A stretch of DNA of 64,000 nucleotides from Solibacillus isronensis (lineage in GTDB: Bacteria > Bacillota > Bacilli > Bacillales_A > Planococcaceae), in contig NZ_JAMBOC010000003.1 of the NCBI RefSeq assembly GCF_023715405.1, forward strand, positions 176,182 to 240,181, written 5' to 3'. The notes under the pieces were generated by a model. The model was not told the DNA's origin, did no database searches, and was given only the letters and a program-made list of their open reading frames with translations. The stretch's first letter is position 1, and each line of letters begins with the position of its first letter. Position numbers and translations under genes: made by a program. Below, one piece after another: positions 52,158 to 61,345 of the stretch.

Positions 52158-52676
52158 ATGGCAGATAAAGTTTCACCTGAAGAACGAAGTAGAATTATGG
52201 GGAAAATCCGAGCTCAGTCAAAACTGGAAAATCGTCTTTCTAAGGAATTGTGGAAAAGAGGAATCAGGTTCAGAAAAAATACACGAAAACTATTTGGTAC
52301 TCCCGACATTTCCATTAAAAAATACAAAATTGTCGTCTTCGTGGACTCGTGTTTTTGGCATATGTGTCCTATACACGGCAATAGACCGAAAAGCAACCAG
52401 GAGTTCTGGGATAAAAAGCTTTTACGCAACCAAGAGCGCGATAGGGAAGTCACAGAATATTACTTGGAAAAGGGCTGGCATATAAAGAGAATATGGGAGC
52501 ATGAGATAAAGAAAGATATAAATCAAGTTACCGATGATCTGGTTGATTTCATAAATAAGGTCCGGTTTAGCGAAACAAGTAATTCCTCAATAAATACCAA
52601 CGATATGCTCCAATGTGGTCCGGCCGAAGAAGATGCGTCAATACTAGCTACAGAAGAACCAAATGAAAAGCATTAG
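52158..52676 (+). CDS. vsr: Very short patch repair endonuclease Vsr
   Basis: A 172-residue Vsr endonuclease: VSPEERSRIMGKIRAQSK, GTPDISIKKYKIVVFVDSCFWHMCP (catalytic Asp and zinc/His site) and WHIKRIWEHEI are intact. It nicks T:G mismatches created by deamination of 5-methylcytosine, repairing the damage caused by the neighbouring m5C methyltransferase. The start at 52158 follows TGGAGTGAT; the longer frame from 51993 is unlikely. The last 35 residues (SETSNSSINTND...) are a hydrophilic tail not usual for the family. Confidence 0.92.
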   Translation: MADKVSPEERSRIMGKIRAQSKLENRLSKELWKRGIRFRKNTRKLFGTPDISIKKYKIVVFVDSCFWHMCPIHGNRPKSNQEFWDKKLLRNQERDREVTEYYLEKGWHIKRIWEHEIKKDINQVTDDLVDFINKVRFSETSNSSINTNDMLQCGPAEEDASILATEEPNEKH

Positions 52677-52712
52677 GGACGCTAGACAAATTTATATTTA
52701 AAAATACTAATT

Positions 52713-52757
52713 AAGGGGTTGTCCGAATATCGGGACAACCCCTTATAATTTTTTTCA
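52713..52757 (+). terminator. Strong terminator after vsr
   Basis: A perfect 12-bp stem AAGGGGTTGTCC/GGACAACCCCTT (52713-52724, 52733-52744) with a T-run after ATAA. Confidence 0.9.
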
Positions 52758-52770
52758 CCAACCCCAACCC

Positions 52771-53547
52771 TCACTGAAAAGACAAATACCCAATCTTTTT
52801 CGTAATTTTGGCAGACTCTTCACGAAGTAATCTTATATAGTAATTTATTTTTTCATCTGTTAACCGATTGGTAGGGGCAACAATATTAATTGCTGCAATT
52901 ACTTTACTCTGCTGGTTTTTGATGGGTACGGCAATGGATGTCATATTGGTGCGGTACTCGCCTCGTACAACGGCATATCCTTTTTCCTTCGTGTTTTGCA
53001 ACTCTTTTTGCAACAGATTAGCATCTACTATCGTACGTGGGGTAAATCTCATAAAAGGTTGGTCAAGGATTCGTTTAATCGTATTAGTGCTGCTGTACGC
53101 CAATAATACGCGGCCGCTTGCAGTACAGTGCAAATAATTTGAGTGGCCGATATGTGATTCTACTTCGACCGTTTGCTGGTTTGATAATTTATTAAGATAA
53201 ACAATGGCATCATTTTTCAAAATGGCTAAATGAGAAGTTTCCCCGGTTAACGTAATGAGTTTCATCATACTTTCTAACGTCACATCGTAAATATCCAAAT
53301 GTTTTAAATAAATGGAGTTCAGTTCAATTAGTGATATGCCCAATTCGTACTTGGCATTATTTTTAGCTTTTGTTACAAAGCCCTCTGATTCCAATGTTTT
53401 TAAAAGTCTGTGTACACTGCTTTTACTAATCCCCAATTCATCTGCCAAGTCCAACACGCCTTTTTGATAATCGTTTATTTTAAAAGCCTTCAAAATTTTC
53501 AATGCGTTTTTAACGGAATGTAGCTCGCCATTATTCTTCATTTGCAA
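52771..53547 (-). CDS. IclR family transcriptional regulator
   Basis: A 258-residue regulator: N-terminal winged HTH (about 8-65; LDLADELGISKSSVHRLLKTLESEGFV) and C-terminal IclR effector domain (about 85-250; GETSHLAILKNDAIVYLNK, LHCTASGRVLLAY, VRGEYRTNMTSIAVPI). IclR proteins usually control aromatic-catabolism operons in response to a pathway intermediate. It is divergent from the catechol dioxygenase operon and most likely its regulator. Confidence 0.9.
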   Translation of the reverse strand: MQMKNNGELHSVKNALKILKAFKINDYQKGVLDLADELGISKSSVHRLLKTLESEGFVTKAKNNAKYELGISLIELNSIYLKHLDIYDVTLESMMKLITLTGETSHLAILKNDAIVYLNKLSNQQTVEVESHIGHSNYLHCTASGRVLLAYSSTNTIKRILDQPFMRFTPRTIVDANLLQKELQNTKEKGYAVVRGEYRTNMTSIAVPIKNQQSKVIAAINIVAPTNRLTDEKINYYIRLLREESAKITKKIGYLSFQ

Positions 53548-53722
53548 CCCCCATTGAAATTCTATTTGATGTTTATATTATTCTCTAAAAAACATTTTTC
53601 ACCTTTCCCGCATAGAGGGAATTTCGTGTTGTATATAACAAAATAACAGTTAATATTAATTTACAATCTATTTTGATTTTTCAGAAAATAGAGCGAAAAA
53701 TAACATTCAAGGGGGATTAATC
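53548..53722. promoter_or_regulatory. Divergent promoter region of the meta-cleavage operon
   Basis: A 175-bp AT-rich stretch between the IclR gene and the dioxygenase. TTGT-N5-ACAA occurs at 53629-53641 as a small inverted repeat and is a candidate IclR operator. No -35/-10 pair was confidently identified. AAGGGGG at 53710 is the ribosome binding site of the dioxygenase. Confidence 0.35.
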
Positions 53723-54703
53723 ATGAATAATTATGTAGAGCCAATCTTTGATGTAGCACAAATCGCACATGTTGAGGTACTTTCTAACACGCCGGAGGAA
53801 TCGATTAAATTTTACACAGAAATGTTAGGTATGGCCGTTGTAGATGTTATTGAAAATCAAACTTTTTTACGTGCTTATGAAGAAAATTATAAATACTCCT
53901 TAATTATTACTGAATCTGATTATTCAGGTTTAGGACATGTAGCATGGCGCACAACATCTCCACAAGCATTAGAGCGTCGGGTTAAGGCGATTGAGGCGAG
54001 TGGGTATGGTATTGGTTGGCAAAACGAAAATTATGGACATGGACCTTCTTATGCATTTACAACTCCTGATGGTCATAACATGGAAGTCTTTTGGGAAGTA
54101 GAATACTTTGATTGTCCTGAAGAGAACAAGTCTAAGTTACTTTCTCGATTTAGTAAGCGTCCAAATCGTGGTGTCCCGGTACGTCGATTAGACCATATTA
54201 ATTTATTCTCATCAAATCCTAAAGCTGATACAGAATTTTTAGTTGAAGTATTAGGCTTTAAACTTCGCGAACAAATTGTTGATGGAGAGTTTGTCGTAGG
54301 ATCATGGATTAGTGCTTCTAACCTTGTTCATGAAATCGCTTTCATGGCTGAGCCTACAGGGGCTAAAGGAAAATTACATCATATTTGCTATTGGTATGGT
54401 ATACCTCAAAACTTATACGAAGTTGGCGATTTGTTGAAAGACCATGGTTACTTTATTGAAATCCCACCGAATAAGCATGGGGTTAGCCAAGCATTTTGTA
54501 TGTATGCCTATGAACCAAGCGGGTTGCGGGTTGAATTGTTTGGAGATGCAGGCTACTTGATCTTTGACCCGGATTGGAAAACGATTACTTGGCAAATGGC
54601 CGATGTTCCAGGTAACGGAGATACTTGGATAGGGGCGGCTTTCCCTGACTCGTTCTGGACATATGGTGTAGGTAAAATAGCTGAAAAAGTTACAAACGAA
54701 TAG
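53723..54703 (+). CDS. Catechol 2,3-dioxygenase
   Basis: A 326-residue extradiol ring-cleavage dioxygenase of two VOC domains. Iron ligands are visible in the C-terminal domain: RLDHINLF (His), KLHHICYW (His) and GLRVELFGD (Glu). It opens catechol to 2-hydroxymuconic semialdehyde with O2. The length (about 326) and the sequence resemble the Geobacillus PheB type rather than the pseudomonad XylE type. First gene of the operon that encodes the lower meta pathway in order dioxygenase, acetaldehyde dehydrogenase, aldolase, hydratase, decarboxylase, tautomerase, dehydrogenase. Confidence 0.92.
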   Translation: MNNYVEPIFDVAQIAHVEVLSNTPEESIKFYTEMLGMAVVDVIENQTFLRAYEENYKYSLIITESDYSGLGHVAWRTTSPQALERRVKAIEASGYGIGWQNENYGHGPSYAFTTPDGHNMEVFWEVEYFDCPEENKSKLLSRFSKRPNRGVPVRRLDHINLFSSNPKADTEFLVEVLGFKLREQIVDGEFVVGSWISASNLVHEIAFMAEPTGAKGKLHHICYWYGIPQNLYEVGDLLKDHGYFIEIPPNKHGVSQAFCMYAYEPSGLRVELFGDAGYLIFDPDWKTITWQMADVPGNGDTWIGAAFPDSFWTYGVGKIAEKVTNE

Positions 54704-54715
54704 AGGGGTTAGCAG

Positions 54716-55624
54716 ATGACTAAAGTTCCAGTAGCAATTTTAGGAAGCGGCAACATCGGTACAGACTTGATGATGAAAATCTTAAAAGCTGATGGACATT
54801 TAGATTTAGTTCTGGTGGCAGGTATTGATCCTGCCTCAGACGGTCTAAAGCGTGCCAAAGAAGCGGGGATAGCAACAACTGCAAAGGGGATTCACGGGAT
54901 TATCGAACACGGTTCCGCACAAATAGTTTTTGATGCCACGAGTGCGTATTCGCATATTGAACACGCTAAAATCCTTAAAGAAAATGGCATTGTGGCGATC
55001 GATTTAACGCCTGCAGCAATCGGTCCGTATGTTATTCCAAGTATTAATATAGAAGAACATATCAATGAAATGAATATCAATATGGTGTCCTGCAGCGGGC
55101 AGGCTACAACGCCGCTTGTTTATGCAGTGAGCCAAATTGCGGAAGTGCTTTACAGTGAAATTATCGCTACGATTTCAAGCCCGTCCATTGGTTTAGGTAC
55201 ACGCCAGAACCTGGATGAATTTACGATCACAACTGCGAATGCAGCAAAATTAGTGGGCGGTGCACAATCAGCACGCGCAATGCCGGTCATCAACGCAGCA
55301 GAGCCGCCTATTTTAATGAATAATACGGTATATGCGGTACTTGAAGACGACATTGATCCAATTCAATTACAGAAATCTGTAGAAGATGTCGTGCAAAAGG
55401 TGAAGCAATATGTACCAGGTTACCGATTGAAAGGGCAACCGATTGTCGATCAACGCGAAACACCTTGGGGCAACCGTAAAGTGGTCATTATTATGAATGA
55501 GGTAGAAGGCGCGGGAGATTATTTCCCGAAATATGCCGGTAATCTCGATATTATGACTGCTGCGGCTTTACAAGTTGGAGAAAAGATAGCAGAAAATATG
55601 CTGAAAGGAGCTGCTTTAAAGTGA
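54716..55624 (+). CDS. Acetaldehyde dehydrogenase (acylating)
   Basis: A 302-residue DmpF/MhpF enzyme: ILGSGNIGTDLM is the NAD-binding motif near the N-terminus, CSGQATTPLVYAVS contains the catalytic cysteine, and GAGDYFPKYAGNLDIMTAA closes the family pattern. It converts the acetaldehyde channelled from the aldolase into acetyl-CoA. The gene starts 12 bp after the dioxygenase gene and its end overlaps the aldolase start by 4 bp, fitting their known tight complex. Confidence 0.94.
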   Translation: MTKVPVAILGSGNIGTDLMMKILKADGHLDLVLVAGIDPASDGLKRAKEAGIATTAKGIHGIIEHGSAQIVFDATSAYSHIEHAKILKENGIVAIDLTPAAIGPYVIPSINIEEHINEMNINMVSCSGQATTPLVYAVSQIAEVLYSEIIATISSPSIGLGTRQNLDEFTITTANAAKLVGGAQSARAMPVINAAEPPILMNNTVYAVLEDDIDPIQLQKSVEDVVQKVKQYVPGYRLKGQPIVDQRETPWGNRKVVIIMNEVEGAGDYFPKYAGNLDIMTAAALQVGEKIAENMLKGAALK

Positions 55625-56631
55625 CCAATATCATAATCGGGGACACTACATTACGTGATGGTTCACATGCAGTCAGCCATTCTTTTACCCCACAATTTGT
55701 TGGGAAAATCGTTACTGAATTAGCGGCAGCAAATGTTCCTTTGATCGAAGTGAGTCATGGTGCAGGACTTCAAGGCTCCACGATTCAGCAAGGCTTTTCT
55801 AAATACGATGAAATGAAGCTGATTGAGGCTGCTGTAAAAGTAAAAGGCCAATCTAAAATTGCTTCATTGTTCGTTCCAGGCATTGGAACACGTCCGGCCA
55901 TTGTAGAAGCCGCCAATATTGGAATTGATGCACTCCGTATCGCAGTTCACTGTACAGAGGCGAATATCTCACAACAATATTTTGAAGAAGCGAAAAAGCA
56001 AAATCTAGGTGCTTACGGATTTTTGATGATGAGCCACAGTACGACACCGCAGCGTTTAGCGGAAGAAGCGAAGAAAATGGAAGAGTATGGTGCAGACGGT
56101 GTATATATCGTCGATTCTGCCGGTGCATTAGTGCCAAAAACAGTCATTGAACGGATACATGCATTAAAAGAGACACTGTCAATTCAGATAGGATTCCATG
56201 GTCATAATAATTTAGGGTTGGCAGTTGGCAACTCGTTAACAGCGATTGAACATGGTGCGACATTAATTGATGGGACACTTCGCGGATTAGGTGCAGGTGC
56301 GGGGAATGCACCATTGGAAGTCCTTATTGCAGCAATGGTGAAATCGAATATAGAAACACCAATCGTCCTTTCAACACTGATGAATGCTGCGGAAGAATTA
56401 GTGGCTCCAGAAATGCATTACTTGCCGTTTATTGACCGTGAAAATTTATCATCAGGATATGCCGGTGTGTACAATAGTTTCCTGTTACACGTAAGAAAAG
56501 CTGCAGAAAAATTCCAAGTAAATCCGGTAAGTATTATCGAAGAACTTGGGAAGCGAAATGCCGTTGCAGGACAGGAAGACTGGATTATCGATGTTGCAAT
56601 GGAACTATCTACAAAGAAAGTTGAGGTCTGA
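55621..56631 (+). CDS. 4-hydroxy-2-oxovalerate aldolase
   Basis: A 336-residue DmpG/MhpE aldolase: GDTTLRDGSHAVSHSFTPQ (metal and substrate site), VYIVDSAGALVP, and GFHGHNNLGLAVGN supply the two His metal ligands. It splits 4-hydroxy-2-oxovalerate into pyruvate and acetaldehyde. The GTG start at 55621 overlaps the preceding gene's end. In the meta pathway it works with the acylating dehydrogenase, which takes the acetaldehyde. Confidence 0.94.
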   Translation: MTNIIIGDTTLRDGSHAVSHSFTPQFVGKIVTELAAANVPLIEVSHGAGLQGSTIQQGFSKYDEMKLIEAAVKVKGQSKIASLFVPGIGTRPAIVEAANIGIDALRIAVHCTEANISQQYFEEAKKQNLGAYGFLMMSHSTTPQRLAEEAKKMEEYGADGVYIVDSAGALVPKTVIERIHALKETLSIQIGFHGHNNLGLAVGNSLTAIEHGATLIDGTLRGLGAGAGNAPLEVLIAAMVKSNIETPIVLSTLMNAAEELVAPEMHYLPFIDRENLSSGYAGVYNSFLLHVRKAAEKFQVNPVSIIEELGKRNAVAGQEDWIIDVAMELSTKKVEV

Positions 56632-56635
56632 TAGT

Positions 56636-57412
56636 ATGTCAAATGCACAAGGGTTTGCTTCAATGCTTTTGGAAGCTGAGCAGACGAAGGCACCAATTGA
56701 ACCGTTCACACAGCTTGCGCCTACAATTTCTTTAGAGCAGGCTTATGAAATCCAACTTGCTTATGTAGAGCAAAAAAAACAGGCTGGCCATAAAGTCATC
56801 GGTAAAAAAATTGGCGCTACGAGTAAAGCAATTCAAAATATGTTCAACGTTAATCAGCCGGATTACGGTCATTTATTCGATTATATGTTGTACAAATCGG
56901 GTGATACGATCAACATTGATCAACTGATTCAGCCTAAAGTTGAATCAGAACTTGCCTTCGTTTTAAAAGAAGATATTAAGGGTCCTAATATAACACCTCT
57001 AGATGTCCTATTGGCGATTGATTATATTGTGCCGGCATTTGAAATAATCGACAGCCGTATTGCAGATTGGCGAATTAAATTTGAAGATACGGTATCAGAT
57101 AACGGCTCGTCAGGCTTGGTCGTATTAGGAGAACAACGTCTTTCGATTTATGATATTGACTTAACAACAATCGGTTTAAATACGTATCAGAACGGCGAAC
57201 TCATTGAAATGGGTACAGGAAGTAATGTTTTAGGCAGTCCGATTAACTCTGCGGTTTGGTTAGCGAACGCATTACATCAATTTAATGTCCCGCTACTTGC
57301 TGGCGAAGTGATTTTAACTGGCGCATTTACATCGGCGTTACCAATAAAAAAAGGTGATCATTTTAAGGCAGCCTTCGGACAAATTGGTTCGGTTGAAGTG
57401 AAGTTTGTATAG
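56636..57412 (+). CDS. 2-keto-4-pentenoate hydratase
   Basis: A 258-residue hydratase of the MhpD/DmpE branch of the fumarylacetoacetate hydrolase superfamily: KVIGKKIGATSKAIQNMF, PDYGHLFDYML, VESELAFVLKED (metal-binding Glu) and FEIIDSRI are visible. It hydrates 2-hydroxypenta-2,4-dienoate to 4-hydroxy-2-oxovalerate. The start at 56636 is chosen because it is just 4 bp after the aldolase stop, with TTGAGG about 8 bp upstream; an earlier in-frame ATG lies inside the aldolase gene. Confidence 0.9.
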   Translation: MSNAQGFASMLLEAEQTKAPIEPFTQLAPTISLEQAYEIQLAYVEQKKQAGHKVIGKKIGATSKAIQNMFNVNQPDYGHLFDYMLYKSGDTINIDQLIQPKVESELAFVLKEDIKGPNITPLDVLLAIDYIVPAFEIIDSRIADWRIKFEDTVSDNGSSGLVVLGEQRLSIYDIDLTTIGLNTYQNGELIEMGTGSNVLGSPINSAVWLANALHQFNVPLLAGEVILTGAFTSALPIKKGDHFKAAFGQIGSVEVKFV

Positions 57413-57422
57413 GGGGATTCAT

Positions 57423-58235
57423 ATGACGAGTATTACTAAATTATCGGTTGTAGATGAGTTGTATTGGGCTGAAAAAAATGCGCAAACACTTGAACAGTTT
57501 GCCAATAAAATAGATGGTTTCTCAGAGCGTGAAGCTTATGAAATTCAGCAGTTACTAGTAGATAAAAAAATAGAGCAAGAACAAACGGAACAAATCGGGT
57601 GGAAGTTGGGACTAACATCAAAAGCAAAACAGCAGATGATGGGGGTTCATGAACCGTCATATGGGGTGCTTTTAAAGAACATGTACTTAATCGAAGGCGG
57701 TAAACATGATTTGACACCATACATCCATCCGAAACTGGAACCAGAACTCGCTTTCGTTTTAAAGAAGCCGTTAAATGGTTCACCAACATTAGAAGATGTA
57801 ATCGATGCAATTGATTTTGTGTTGCCGGCATTTGAAATCATTGATAGTAGATTTGAACGCTTTAAGTTTACATTGCTTGATGCGATTGCCGATAATTCAT
57901 CCTCGAGTCGGTATATTTTGGGCAACCGTCCAATAAAACTGGATGCCGATTTTATTGATGCATTAGGGGTTGTTTACTACAAAAATGGAGAAATCGTTGC
58001 TTCGACAACATCCGGTGCGGTGATGCAAAATCCGCTTATAAGCATTCAGTGGTTAGCGGAAAAGCTGCATGAGCGTAACTTGCATTTAAAACCGCGTGAC
58101 TTAATTTTAAGCGGATCCATTAGTGAAGCAATTGAAATAAAACCGGGGGATTTTTTCCATGCAAGTTTCCAAAGCTTAGGGACGATTTCGGTTTCATTTA
58201 CTGGAGGTGCGGCAGAGTGCCATTCATCCAAGTAA
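57423..58235 (+). CDS. 4-oxalocrotonate decarboxylase
   Basis: A 270-residue DmpH/XylI-like decarboxylase from the same superfamily as the hydratase: GWKLGLTSKAKQQMM, HPKLEPELAFVLKKPL and EIIDSRFERFKFT motifs, with IADNSSSSRYILG. It decarboxylates 2-oxo-3-hexenedioate to 2-hydroxypenta-2,4-dienoate. A decarboxylase and a hydratase are paired in one complex in known pathways. GGGGGAT precedes the ATG at 57423, which is 10 bp after the hydratase stop. The end overlaps the tautomerase start by 19 bp. Confidence 0.9.
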   Translation: MTSITKLSVVDELYWAEKNAQTLEQFANKIDGFSEREAYEIQQLLVDKKIEQEQTEQIGWKLGLTSKAKQQMMGVHEPSYGVLLKNMYLIEGGKHDLTPYIHPKLEPELAFVLKKPLNGSPTLEDVIDAIDFVLPAFEIIDSRFERFKFTLLDAIADNSSSSRYILGNRPIKLDADFIDALGVVYYKNGEIVASTTSGAVMQNPLISIQWLAEKLHERNLHLKPRDLILSGSISEAIEIKPGDFFHASFQSLGTISVSFTGGAAECHSSK

Positions 58236-58423
58236 CAATTTTAGAGGGCCGTACACCCGAACAAAAAGAGCGCCTTATTGAACAATTGAGCAAAACAGCC
58301 AGCGATGTATTGGATGCGCCACTGGAAACCGTGCGCGTACATTTACAGGAAACGGCTGCAACACATTGGGGCATAGCAGGGAAATCCGTTGCCAAAAGGA
58401 GAGAGACAGATGCTAACAACTGA
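58217..58423 (+). CDS. 4-oxalocrotonate tautomerase
   Basis: A 68-residue enzyme that starts with a GTG at 58217 and a Pro as second residue, the catalytic N-terminal proline after Met removal (PFIQVTILEGRTPEQKERLI). It isomerises 2-hydroxymuconate to 2-oxo-3-hexenedioate. It overlaps both neighbouring genes (19 and 14 bp), indicating tight coupling. Confidence 0.9.
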   Translation: MPFIQVTILEGRTPEQKERLIEQLSKTASDVLDAPLETVRVHLQETAATHWGIAGKSVAKRRETDANN

Positions 58424-59882
58424 AAAAGAAGTGTTAACGGTTAATCATTTTATTAATGGACAATACAGACAATCTGCAACAAAGAAAACATTTGAAGTAC
58501 ATGATCCTTCCAACCAACGTTTAATTGCGATTGTTTCGGAAGCATCCGAAGAGGACGTTACAGAAGCTGCCAACAGTGCGCGTCAAGCTTTTGAACATAG
58601 TGAATGGCGTACAATGCCGTTAGCGGAGCGTTGTGCGAAAATTCGCAGGATGGCTGATATAATCGTGGAACGAAAAGAAGAAATTGCCCGCCTTGAAGCA
58701 ATGGATGTAGGGAAGCCTTATCAGCATGCAGTCGGCTCCGATATCCCACGTGCTGCCCATAATTTGCGGTTCTTTGCAGATTTCGTAGAGAAGCAAGGGG
58801 ATGAAGCGTATCCAATGGATGAAAACTTTATCAACTATACACGCTATGAGCCTGTTGGTGTAGCCGGTCTAATTACGCCTTGGAATGCACCATTTATGTT
58901 AACGACTTGGAAATTGGGTCCATGTCTGGCAGCGGGGAATACAGCTGTCATTAAGCCGGCTGAATTGACGCCATTATCGGTTTCACTTCTTGGAGAAATT
59001 GCACAACAGGCAGGCATTCCTGATGGGGTCGTAAACGTGATTCATGGAAGCGGAAAAACGGTTGGTACATGGGTAACGGAACAGCCTGAAATTGATTTGA
59101 TTTCATTTACAGGATCGACTGTTACAGGTAAACAGATTATTAAAAATGGCGCGGATACATTGAAGAAAACATCATTTGAGCTTGGCGGGAAAGCAGCGAA
59201 TATTATTTTCGAAGATGCGGATTTATCAAAAGCTGTACCGACATCGATTCAGGCAGCATTTTTAAATTCTGGGCAAGTTTGTTTAGCCGGTTCACGCATT
59301 TTAGTGCAGCGTACAATTTTAGACGAATTTTTGGATAAATTTAAAGCGGCAGCAGAGGCGCTAGTCGTTGGTGATCCGCAAGACCCGAAAACGACGACAG
59401 GGCCGTTAGTAAGTAAAGTTCAATACGATAAGGTGAATTATTATATTGAATTGGCCAAAGAAGAAGGGGCAAAACTGGTTACAGGTGACCAGCCGCTACA
59501 ATTATCGGATGATCTGGAGAAGGGCTACTACATTGCCCCAACAATTTTCCTGCATCATGATCCGAATGCACGTACTTGTCAGGAAGAGATTTTTGGTCCG
59601 GTCGTAACGATTTTACCGTTCGATACGGAAGAAGAAGCTTTAACGATTGCGAACAATACGGATTATGGCTTAAACGGGGTCATTTGGACAGAAAATCTAA
59701 AGCGAGCACACCGTGTGTCACATGCCGTACGTGCTGGGACCATTTGGGTGAATTGCTGGTTTGTTCGTGATTTACGTGTTCCATTTGGCGGCTTCAAAAA
59801 GAGCGGTGTTGGTCGAGAAGGTGGACGTCATAGTATGGAATTCTTTACGGAAGCGAAGAATATTTGCATCTCCTTGAACTAA
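58410..59882 (+). CDS. 2-hydroxymuconic semialdehyde dehydrogenase
   Basis: A 490-residue NAD-dependent aldehyde dehydrogenase. PWNAPFMLTTWK, the FELGGKAANIIF motif with the general-base Glu, NSGQVCLAGSRI with the catalytic Cys, and EEIFGPVVTILPF are in order. In this operon it oxidises the dioxygenase product (2-hydroxymuconic semialdehyde) to 2-hydroxymuconate, feeding the tautomerase and decarboxylase; no hydrolase (DmpD/XylF) gene is present. The start at 58410 follows AAAGGAGAGA by about 7 bp, within the tautomerase gene. Confidence 0.92.
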   Translation: MLTTEKEVLTVNHFINGQYRQSATKKTFEVHDPSNQRLIAIVSEASEEDVTEAANSARQAFEHSEWRTMPLAERCAKIRRMADIIVERKEEIARLEAMDVGKPYQHAVGSDIPRAAHNLRFFADFVEKQGDEAYPMDENFINYTRYEPVGVAGLITPWNAPFMLTTWKLGPCLAAGNTAVIKPAELTPLSVSLLGEIAQQAGIPDGVVNVIHGSGKTVGTWVTEQPEIDLISFTGSTVTGKQIIKNGADTLKKTSFELGGKAANIIFEDADLSKAVPTSIQAAFLNSGQVCLAGSRILVQRTILDEFLDKFKAAAEALVVGDPQDPKTTTGPLVSKVQYDKVNYYIELAKEEGAKLVTGDQPLQLSDDLEKGYYIAPTIFLHHDPNARTCQEEIFGPVVTILPFDTEEEALTIANNTDYGLNGVIWTENLKRAHRVSHAVRAGTIWVNCWFVRDLRVPFGGFKKSGVGREGGRHSMEFFTEAKNICISLN

Positions 59883-59885
59883 AAT

Positions 59886-59933
59886 GCTTATCATCCTATT
59901 TGGAAACCAAATGGGGTGATAAGCTTTATTTAG
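59886..59933 (+). terminator. Terminator of the meta-cleavage operon
   Basis: An 18-bp stem with two G-T pairs (59886-59903 with 59907-59924) and an AAA loop, then TTTATTT. Confidence 0.85.
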
Positions 59934-60055
59934 ATTGAAGGCAGAAATAGATTTTGAAATGGTTACTACTGGTGTGTATTGAAGCGCTAATTCCAAGAAA
60001 TAGATAAATAGATGTTGAGTAGAGATTGAATTATATATTGAAAGGCGTGGATTTA

Positions 60056-61345
60056 TTGTTAAATTTTGATTTGGAAAAAAAGCATACAACCTTTATACCA
60101 ATGCAAAACCTGGAGCAACAAATCGATGTGAATAAGATGGCTAAGGAAAATCTGCAACTGAAAAATGTAATCGCAATCTACAATAAATTAAATGAAATGC
60201 TCGTACAAAAACAAAATTTAATTGAAATATTAAAGGAATGTAACCAAATGGTAGGAAGAGAGATTGCTTTATTTGATCTTGAAGGGGAACTTAGCTATTC
60301 ATCCTGTCAATCGGTACTCCTGGAAAACTTTATTCTGGAATATAAAAAGAAATATACGAATTGGAAGTTTCGGGAGCAGCGCGAAATCAATTTGGACAGC
60401 GGGAAAATCCTTATTTCACCGATAACAGTCGATCAGGAAGTCTTCCAATATTGCGGATTTTTCTATCGTAAAGATGAAATCATCACAGAAGAAGAAAAAC
60501 TGATACTCGAGCGAATCAGCACTATCTGCAGTATTGTTCTCATCAATAAAAAAGCGATGTTTGATGCAAATGAACGAATGAAAGCCGTGTTATTCGAAAA
60601 GCTTCTTATTGGAGAAATTACGGATTATAAAGAGTTGTTACGGGAATTGAAATTATTGAATATTTATGTGCAGGAAAGTTACCATATCGCTTATATTTCC
60701 TTTAACTACAAAGATAAATCAAGTGATGACAATTTACAGATGTTTGTAAAAGTGTATCGTGAAATCGTGAACTTCTTTAAAAATCTAAATCTGGAAGTAC
60801 TAATTGTTCAACGAGGTCAAGGGGTTTTATGCTTTGTTCCGCTTGCTTTTGATGACCCACTATTGGACGGGGCGCCTGAAAAATTTCTGCATTCAATCGA
60901 TAAATATCAGGATTCGATTATTTGCCGTGTCGGTATAAGTTCAACAACCAATACATTGGAATGTCTCAATCAATCAATTAAAGAGGCAATCATTGCTGAA
61001 AGAATGGCCACTGCCAATGAAACGGTCAGTCATTTTGAGGATATCGGCATACTTGGGGCATTATTATATACGGAACATCATCAATTACTTAGAAGTATAG
61101 TAGAAAGAGATCTTCTGGAAATTCTCCATCAAGAGGACTTGATGCATACTCTTTATTATTTTTTAGATAATGGCGGTAATTTGGAGAAGACAGCCAAGTT
61201 AACGAATTTATCTGTCGGAGGGGTCAGGTATCGTTTGCAAAATATAAAGGAGTTATTACAAATCGATTTACGTTGTCCTAAAATCCGATTTCAGCTTTTG
61301 TTAAATTTAAAAGTACTTAAAGTATTAAATCTCCCCGCAATTTAA
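60056..61345 (+). CDS. PucR/CdaR-type transcriptional regulator
   Basis: A regulator of about 429 residues. The N-terminal part is helical and may sense a ligand; the C-terminal end (about 370-425) carries the PucR-type HTH: NGGNLEKTAKLTNLSVGGVRYRLQNIKELL. A GGDEF-like degenerate region (about 200-320) precedes it, as in the CdaR/PucR family. It lies between the lower and upper pathway genes on the same strand and probably activates the phenol hydroxylase genes. No ATG occurs near the start; TTG at 60056, after AAAGG, is chosen over TTG at 60026 or 60038. Confidence 0.75.
   Translation: MLNFDLEKKHTTFIPMQNLEQQIDVNKMAKENLQLKNVIAIYNKLNEMLVQKQNLIEILKECNQMVGREIALFDLEGELSYSSCQSVLLENFILEYKKKYTNWKFREQREINLDSGKILISPITVDQEVFQYCGFFYRKDEIITEEEKLILERISTICSIVLINKKAMFDANERMKAVLFEKLLIGEITDYKELLRELKLLNIYVQESYHIAYISFNYKDKSSDDNLQMFVKVYREIVNFFKNLNLEVLIVQRGQGVLCFVPLAFDDPLLDGAPEKFLHSIDKYQDSIICRVGISSTTNTLECLNQSIKEAIIAERMATANETVSHFEDIGILGALLYTEHHQLLRSIVERDLLEILHQEDLMHTLYYFLDNGGNLEKTAKLTNLSVGGVRYRLQNIKELLQIDLRCPKIRFQLLLNLKVLKVLNLPAI

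Noticed and set aside
44306..52676. DISARM or BREX system
   Set aside because: A methyltransferase, an SNF2 helicase and a PLD domain are present, but there is no DUF1998 protein, DrmA helicase, PglX/PglZ or BrxC-like ATPase, and the PLD and SNF2 parts are fused.
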